From the NCBI GenBank assembly GCA_051000345.1, contig JBPCOJ010000100.1:1-64000 (forward strand): DNA of 64,000 nt. Reading direction: 5' to 3'. Numbering within the stretch: position 1 is the first letter of the stretch; each line of letters starts with the position of its first letter. The position numbers were made by a program, and so were the translations under genes. Origin of the DNA: JBHENC01 sp051000345. Its GTDB lineage: Bacteria > Acidobacteriota > Blastocatellia > Pyrinomonadales > Pyrinomonadaceae. Positions 59,364-64,000 of the stretch are shown here, one piece after another. The notes beneath the pieces were generated by a model, which was given only the letters and a program-made list of their open reading frames with translations, searched no databases and had not been told where the DNA came from.

Positions 59364-62102
59364 ATGACTACGAGAACCGTAAGGAAGGTTGCGGAAGGGA
59401 AGGCTGCGAATGTCGAGCGGCAAAGGCTCGCGGAAGACTCGCAGCGCGAATACAACTGGAAGCGTTGGGGGCCTTATCTGAGCGAGCGGCAGTGGGGAAC
59501 GGTGCGCGAGGATTATTCGGCAAACGGCGATTGCTGGAACTATTTTCCGCACGACCAAGCGCGTTCGCGCGCCTTTCGCTGGGGCGAAGACGGATTGCTC
59601 GGAATCACAGACCGTGAATGTCGTCTCTGCTTTGCGCTCGCTTTGTGGAACGGGCGCGATCCGATTTTGAAAGAGCGTTTGTTCGGTCTCACCAATAACG
59701 AAGGCAATCACGGCGAAGACGTTAAAGAGTGCTACTTCTATCTGGACTCGACGCCGACGCATTCCTATATGCGCGCTCTCTACAAATATCCGCAAAGCGA
59801 GTTTCCTTACCAACAACTAATCGAAGAAAACAAGCGGCGCGGAAAGAACGAACCGGAATTTGAACTGACCGACACAGGCATCTTCGACGAGCAGCGTTAC
59901 TTCGATGTCTTTGTCGAGTACGCGAAAGCTTCCGCCGACGACGTTCTGATTCGCTTGACGATTGCCAACCGCGCAATGGACGCGGCGACGCTTCACGTCT
60001 TGCCGACGCTCTGGTTTCGTAACACTTGGGCATGGGGACGCGAGGGCGAAGGGTACTGGCCTCAGCCGCGCATCACGCGCGCGGGCGACCATAAGCTTTC
60101 CGCCGAACACTCGACGCTCGGAAAATTCCGTTTTGAAGTTGAACCGCACGAAGCTGACAGTGTCGCGGCGAACGGCGTGACGGAATTTCTGTTCACAGAC
60201 AACGAAACCAACGCGCAGCGTCTCTACGGCAGTGAGGCACGCGCGCCGTATGTCAAAGATGCCTTCCACGAACTGCTCATTAATGGACGGCAAGATGCGG
60301 TGAAGGAAGAAGCATCTGGAACGAAAGCCGCCGCGCATTATGCGCTTGAAATTCCGGCGCAGGGCGAGGTGACGCTGCGTTTGCGTCTGCGCGCAGAAGA
60401 TGATGATGATGATGAAGCGGCAGGCGGCGAGGCGTTTGCAGAGCAGTTCGATGAAATCTTTGCCGCGCGCAAACAGGAGTGCGATGAGTTTTATAAGGAA
60501 TGCGTCGCGGCTGAAATCTCCGAAGACGCGCGTCAAGTAATGAGACAAGCCTACGCCGGTCTTTTATGGTCAAAGCAGTTTTATCAATTTGTAGTTAAGG
60601 ACTGGCTCGAAGGCGATCCCGGACAGCCCGCGCCGCCCGCTGAACGCAGTGACGGGCGTAATCACGATTGGAATCACCTCTTCAGCCGCGACATCGTTTC
60701 GATGCCGGACAAGTGGGAATACCCCTGGTTCGCCGCATGGGACTTGGCCTTTCACATGATCTCGTTTGCGAAAGTCGATATGGAGTTTGCGAAACAGCAA
60801 TTGCTGCTTTTTTCGCGCGAGTGGTATATGCACCCGAACGGTCAGCTTCCGGCTTACGAATTCGCCTTCGGTGACGTCAATCCGCCGGTTCATGCGTGGG
60901 CGGCGTGGCGCATTTACAACATGGCCGACGAGCACAAGCGTGACCGCCTTTTTCTCGAAAGAGTATTTCAGAAGTTGATGCTCAATTTCACATGGTGGGT
61001 GAATCGCAAAGACCCGGAAGGCAAACACATTTTCGCCGGAGGCTTTCTCGGCCTCGATAACATAGGCGTCTTCGACCGCTCGCAGCCGCTGCCGCACGGC
61101 GTGCTCGAACAGGCGGACGGCACGGCATGGATGGCTTTCTACTGCGCGACGATGCTTTCGATGGCGCTCGAACTCGCGCGCGAAAACCCTGCGTATGAAG
61201 ACATCGCATCGAAGTTCTTCGAGCACTTCGTTGATATTGTAGACGCGATGAATAAACTCGGCGGGACAGGATTGTGGAACGAAGATGACGGCTTTTACTA
61301 TGACAGCCTAAGGATCGACGGAAAAACTTTACCGCTCAAAGTTCGTTCGATGGTCGGGCTTATTCCGCTCTTCGCCGTCGAAAATCTAGAAGAAGATTTG
61401 ATTCAAAGTCTGCCCGGTTTCAGCAAGCGTATGAACTGGTTTTTGGAGAATCGCGGCGATCTCGCGCAGCATATTTCATACATGGAACTCGGCGAAAAGA
61501 ACTCGCACAAACACCGCCTGCTGGCGGTTCCTTCGCGCGAGAGATTAACGCGCGTGCTGCGTTATGTCTTAGACGAAAGCGAATTTCTCTCGCCTTACGG
61601 CATCCGTTCGTTGTCACGTTTTCACAAAGAGCAACCGTATGTGCTGCGCGATGAACGCATGGAATACCGCGTCGAATATACGCCGGGCGAATCGAACTCG
61701 AGTCTTTTCGGCGGCAACTCAAACTGGCGAGGCCCCATTTGGTTTCCGCTCAATTATTTGCTGATCGAATCGCTCGGGCGTTATCACCACTTTTACGGAG
61801 ACAACTTCCGCGTCGAGTGCCCCGTCGGTTCCGGGCAATTGCTGAACCTCGCCGAAGTCGCCGCCGAACTGAACTCGCGCCTTGCCAGCCTCTTTCTTCC
61901 AGACGAGAACGGGCGATGCGCATGGCACGGTCTCGACGAACGATTTGCGCGTGATCCGCATTGGCGCGGCCTCACGCTGTTTTATGAATACTTTCACGGC
62001 GACACGGGAGAGGGCTTGGGCGCGAGCCACCAGACAGGCTGGACGGCGCTCGTCACGCGCTGCATTGAAGACCTCGCAAAGATGAAGCAAACGGGAAATT
62101 AA
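59364..62102 (+). CDS. GH63/MGH1-like glucosidase
   Basis: A 912-residue protein related to the large GH63-type glucosidases of bacteria (glucosidase/mannosylglycerate hydrolase-like). Motifs: WGPYLSERQWGTVREDYSAN at the N-terminus; WAWDLAFHMISFAKVDMEFA with the (alpha/alpha)6 catalytic region; NPPVHAWAAWRIY; NWRGPIWFPLNYLLIESLGR near the end. There is no signal peptide, so the enzyme is probably cytosolic and acts on glycogen-like or trehalose/mannosylglycerate-like sugars; the substrate is uncertain. No partner genes next to it. The ATG has a weak ribosome site. Confidence 0.88.
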   Translation: MTTRTVRKVAEGKAANVERQRLAEDSQREYNWKRWGPYLSERQWGTVREDYSANGDCWNYFPHDQARSRAFRWGEDGLLGITDRECRLCFALALWNGRDPILKERLFGLTNNEGNHGEDVKECYFYLDSTPTHSYMRALYKYPQSEFPYQQLIEENKRRGKNEPEFELTDTGIFDEQRYFDVFVEYAKASADDVLIRLTIANRAMDAATLHVLPTLWFRNTWAWGREGEGYWPQPRITRAGDHKLSAEHSTLGKFRFEVEPHEADSVAANGVTEFLFTDNETNAQRLYGSEARAPYVKDAFHELLINGRQDAVKEEASGTKAAAHYALEIPAQGEVTLRLRLRAEDDDDDEAAGGEAFAEQFDEIFAARKQECDEFYKECVAAEISEDARQVMRQAYAGLLWSKQFYQFVVKDWLEGDPGQPAPPAERSDGRNHDWNHLFSRDIVSMPDKWEYPWFAAWDLAFHMISFAKVDMEFAKQQLLLFSREWYMHPNGQLPAYEFAFGDVNPPVHAWAAWRIYNMADEHKRDRLFLERVFQKLMLNFTWWVNRKDPEGKHIFAGGFLGLDNIGVFDRSQPLPHGVLEQADGTAWMAFYCATMLSMALELARENPAYEDIASKFFEHFVDIVDAMNKLGGTGLWNEDDGFYYDSLRIDGKTLPLKVRSMVGLIPLFAVENLEEDLIQSLPGFSKRMNWFLENRGDLAQHISYMELGEKNSHKHRLLAVPSRERLTRVLRYVLDESEFLSPYGIRSLSRFHKEQPYVLRDERMEYRVEYTPGESNSSLFGGNSNWRGPIWFPLNYLLIESLGRYHHFYGDNFRVECPVGSGQLLNLAEVAAELNSRLASLFLPDENGRCAWHGLDERFARDPHWRGLTLFYEYFHGDTGEGLGASHQTGWTALVTRCIEDLAKMKQTGN

Positions 62103-62200
62103 CAGATAATCGAACCCTTAAATTAATTTCACACACCGCTTGTAACATCAGCGATCAAGTGAACGGCTTGTTTAGGCAGCGAAGCTTTTCGCCTTGCGCC

Positions 62201-62776
62201 ATGCTTAAAAGTTTTCGACAAACCGCGCCCGAACCGGAGCCTGTAAACATCTGGGAAAGCTTCGAGGCGGAAGCGATGCCGCATCTGGACAGCCTTTTCC
62301 GCATCGCTATGTGGCGCGCGCGCGACCGCGCCATCGCCGAAGACCTCGTGCAGGGAACGCTGATTGAAGCATTGAAGTCTTTTCATCGCTTTGAACCGAA
62401 CACAAATTGTCATGCATGGCTTGTCACGATCATGTCGCATATAGAGAGCAAGCGGCGGCGCAAGTTGTCGCGCGTGCAATCCGTCAGCGGCGAGGAAGAA
62501 CGCATCAGCGAGACGCTTGCTTACGAAGAGCCGACGCCCGAAGGCTTGACGGACGAAGAAGTGCTCGCCGCGCTCGCGCGCATTCCGGCGCATTACAGTC
62601 AGATAGTGATGCTCGCCGATGTCGAAGATCAGTCGTATAAGGAAATCGCCGACGCCCTGTCGATTCCTCTCGGCACGGTGATGTCGCGGCTCAGTCGCGG
62701 GCGCAAGTTATTGCGCGCCGAACTAGCCGACTACGCGAGCAGCCACGGCATCAAACGCGCCCGACAGGTGCAGTAA
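62201..62776 (+). CDS. ECF-type sigma factor
   Basis: A 191-residue sigma factor. Region 2 is DSLFRIAMWRARDRAIAEDL then VQGTLIEALKSFHRF; region 4 has IVMLADVEDQSYKEIADALS and IPLGTVMSRLSRGRKLLRAE, the helix-turn-helix. A GTG fourteen codons upstream is another start. No anti-sigma gene follows in the same direction, but a membrane protein with anti-sigma features is encoded on the opposite strand at 63340-64000. Confidence 0.92.
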   Translation: MLKSFRQTAPEPEPVNIWESFEAEAMPHLDSLFRIAMWRARDRAIAEDLVQGTLIEALKSFHRFEPNTNCHAWLVTIMSHIESKRRRKLSRVQSVSGEEERISETLAYEEPTPEGLTDEEVLAALARIPAHYSQIVMLADVEDQSYKEIADALSIPLGTVMSRLSRGRKLLRAELADYASSHGIKRARQVQ

Positions 62777-62843
62777 GCTTTACGATGAGATTGGCGAATG
62801 ACGAAGGGCGGCGCGCGTTGAATTGCTGTTTATCTGCGGGTTG

Positions 62844-63327
62844 TCATGCGAGTTCCGCGAGTTGTTCCCGAAAACGGCTCTTCAAAAAATCCGGCAAGGC
62901 TTCGAGCTGCACGGCGCGGCGTAGTGTTGCCGCATCATCCTTGTCCCAAAAGAAAAGCCGGTTGATGTCGGCGATGGTGACTTCGCCCGCGCCGCGTTTG
63001 ATTAACTCTAACTCATCTCCCGCCCCGACCAAGCCTTCTTCCAGCACGCGCAGATAAAAACCCGTCCGACGGCTCTGGTGAAAACGCTTGATGATGTCAG
63101 CGCGCCCGAACCTTAGCCCGAGTTTGTAGCACGGCATACGCGGCTGCACGACGATGACCCGCGCCGCGCCGACGCGAAACTCGTCGCCGGTATTGACCGT
63201 TGATTCATTGAGTCCGGTTGTCATGAAGTTCTCGCCGAACATCGCGTAAGGCAAGTCCATCAACGGCAGTTCGGCGCGCCACAAAGGGTAATGCTCTGCG
63301 GGGTAAGCATAGACTGCTTTGTCGCGC
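62844..63327 (-). pseudogene. MOSC-domain protein, 5'-truncated
   Basis: The frame includes TGRDKAVYAYPAEHYPLWRA, then FGENFMTTGLNEST, QPRMPCYKLGLRFG (with the conserved Cys of YiiM-like MOSC proteins) and RTGFYLRVLEEG. Full-length YiiM-like proteins have about 50 more residues before the GRDKA motif; here that part is missing and the frame starts in sequence of the neighbouring gene. The first ATG in frame (63284) would give a short protein without the start of the fold. Confidence 0.7.
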
Positions 63328-63339
63328 CCCGTTGAGGTT

Positions 63340-64000
63340 TCACGCTTCCGCGCGCGCGATGTGAGCCGACACGACGTGCGCGAGGTTGCGCGCGATTGAT
63401 AAATTGTCGGCTTCCGTCAAGTCAGAGACGACGAAAACAGTGTGCCGCTTCGTCCCGAAACATGAGACTCGATAGCCGTCCATCTGCGAACATAATATGG
63501 CCTGACCCTGCGCGTCTCCGGCCTTGCCGTCGGTTTCCGCCACCAGCAGGGAAACACGGTGTTCCTTGTATTCGAGAATGACGTGCGCGAATCGCTGCCC
63601 GTTATAAACGCATGAGTGGTCTTCGACGTACTTGATTTGATTTGCGAGCGCGCCGCCGCCAGACCGCACAGCCCGCGCCAAATCCGTATAAGCCGCATCG
63701 TATTTGCGCCCCGCTTCTTCAAGCGTAATCGGTGGTTCCGGCAGATTGTAATGGACGGCGCAATTACGGTGGTCGCCCACTGCCCGCTCCGTCGCTTCAA
63801 AGCCCGCCAACTCCACTGCCGCGCCGCTCAACGCGCGTTGGTTTGCAGCCGCCCGATAGTCTTCGCTATGGCCTTTTTCCACACGCGCGAGATGCTTGCC
63901 GCCGGTGCTATCGCCGTTTTGATAATGCAGCGCGAAGATGCCGAAGGTAACCGCAGCGACGAGGCACGCCGCCGCTGCTGCCGCTGTGAGCCATTGCGGG
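63340..64000 (-). CDS. Probable anti-sigma-like membrane protein, continues beyond window
   Basis: At least 220 residues, and open at the window edge. A hydrophobic helix (ACLVAAVTFGIFAL, encoded at about 63930-63980) is followed by a mostly extracytoplasmic part with GDHRNCAVHYNLPEPPITLE, KYVEDHSCVYNGQRFAHV and DGYRVSCFGTKRHTVFVVSD. The single helix and the DH.NCA....L.E.PI..EEA pattern resemble zf-HC2-type anti-sigma factors, whose zinc finger would lie outside the window. It ends right at the MOSC remnant. Confidence 0.6.
   Translation of the reverse strand, partial: PQWLTAAAAAACLVAAVTFGIFALHYQNGDSTGGKHLARVEKGHSEDYRAAANQRALSGAAVELAGFEATERAVGDHRNCAVHYNLPEPPITLEEAGRKYDAAYTDLARAVRSGGGALANQIKYVEDHSCVYNGQRFAHVILEYKEHRVSLLVAETDGKAGDAQGQAILCSQMDGYRVSCFGTKRHTVFVVSDLTEADNLSIARNLAHVVSAHIARAEA

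Noticed and set aside
1..64000. CRISPR array, tRNA or rRNA genes
   Set aside because: No regularly spaced repeats and no recognisable tRNA or rRNA sequence were seen by eye; a covariance-model search would be decisive.

Overview
The window is a 64 kb chromosomal stretch of moderately high GC. Its gene content points to the phylum Acidobacteriota, probably a Blastocatellia-like lineage: a VWFA-related lipoprotein-type domain that is common there, a TonB receptor with an N-terminal carboxypeptidase-regulatory-like domain, a CRTAC1/FG-GAP protein, an M61 peptidase, PQQ-type propellers and a large O-polysaccharide locus. This placement is an inference from gene families. No rRNA, tRNA, CRISPR array or complete insertion sequence was seen.

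Layout. 0-12 kb: folK, an ABC-2 type permease, an AlbA_2-type protein, a strong bidirectional terminator, two secreted proteins, a TlpA-like/PQQ-propeller/unknown gene set and an M61 peptidase. 12-24 kb: a nickel (or cobalt) island on the minus strand. It holds CbiMN, CbiQ and CbiO behind a TonB receptor, a NikR-type regulator, and a DUF4331-TPR-NicO set. NikR and the receptor operon share a two-half-site motif that is a candidate NikR operator. 24-44 kb: a polysaccharide export and glycosylation locus with Wzm/Wzt-type ABC exporter, at least seven glycosyltransferases, a PIG-V-like and another polytopic membrane protein, a methyltransferase, a DegT aminotransferase and two paralogous GNAT acetyltransferases. 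This locus carries many signs of duplication and decay. 44-54 kb: pyruvate phosphate dikinase, a large type IIG/ISP-like restriction-modification protein, GmhA, a SET-domain protein, and a metallo-beta-lactamase/receiver fusion. 54-64 kb: an NTP-sugar transferase, a CRTAC1 protein, a thioredoxin/CcdA/TlpA redox set, a GH63-like glucosidase, an ECF sigma factor, a 5'-truncated MOSC gene and the start of an anti-sigma-like membrane protein running off the window.

How the parts work together. The receptor, CbiMNQO and NikR form a coherent metal uptake and control unit, and the NicO/TPR/DUF4331 genes beside it are a plausible but unproven accessory to it. The polysaccharide locus can make an amino-sugar precursor (DegT plus GNAT), assemble a glycan (several GTs) and export it through Wzm/Wzt. 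GmhA and the nucleotidyltransferase further downstream fit the same envelope theme.

The most unusual signal is a 676-bp module present twice (11912-12587 and 41929-42604, no indels, about two dozen mismatches). In both copies a start codon with a good Shine-Dalgarno opens an 11-codon frame that ends in TGA and then continues in the same frame into a 175-aa protein with no recognised family. This could be a leader peptide, translational coupling, or stop-codon recoding. Several gene remnants (IS1595-family transposase, sodium-solute symporter, receiver domain, GH43, MOSC, three glycosyltransferase or membrane fragments) show that the region has been rearranged repeatedly.
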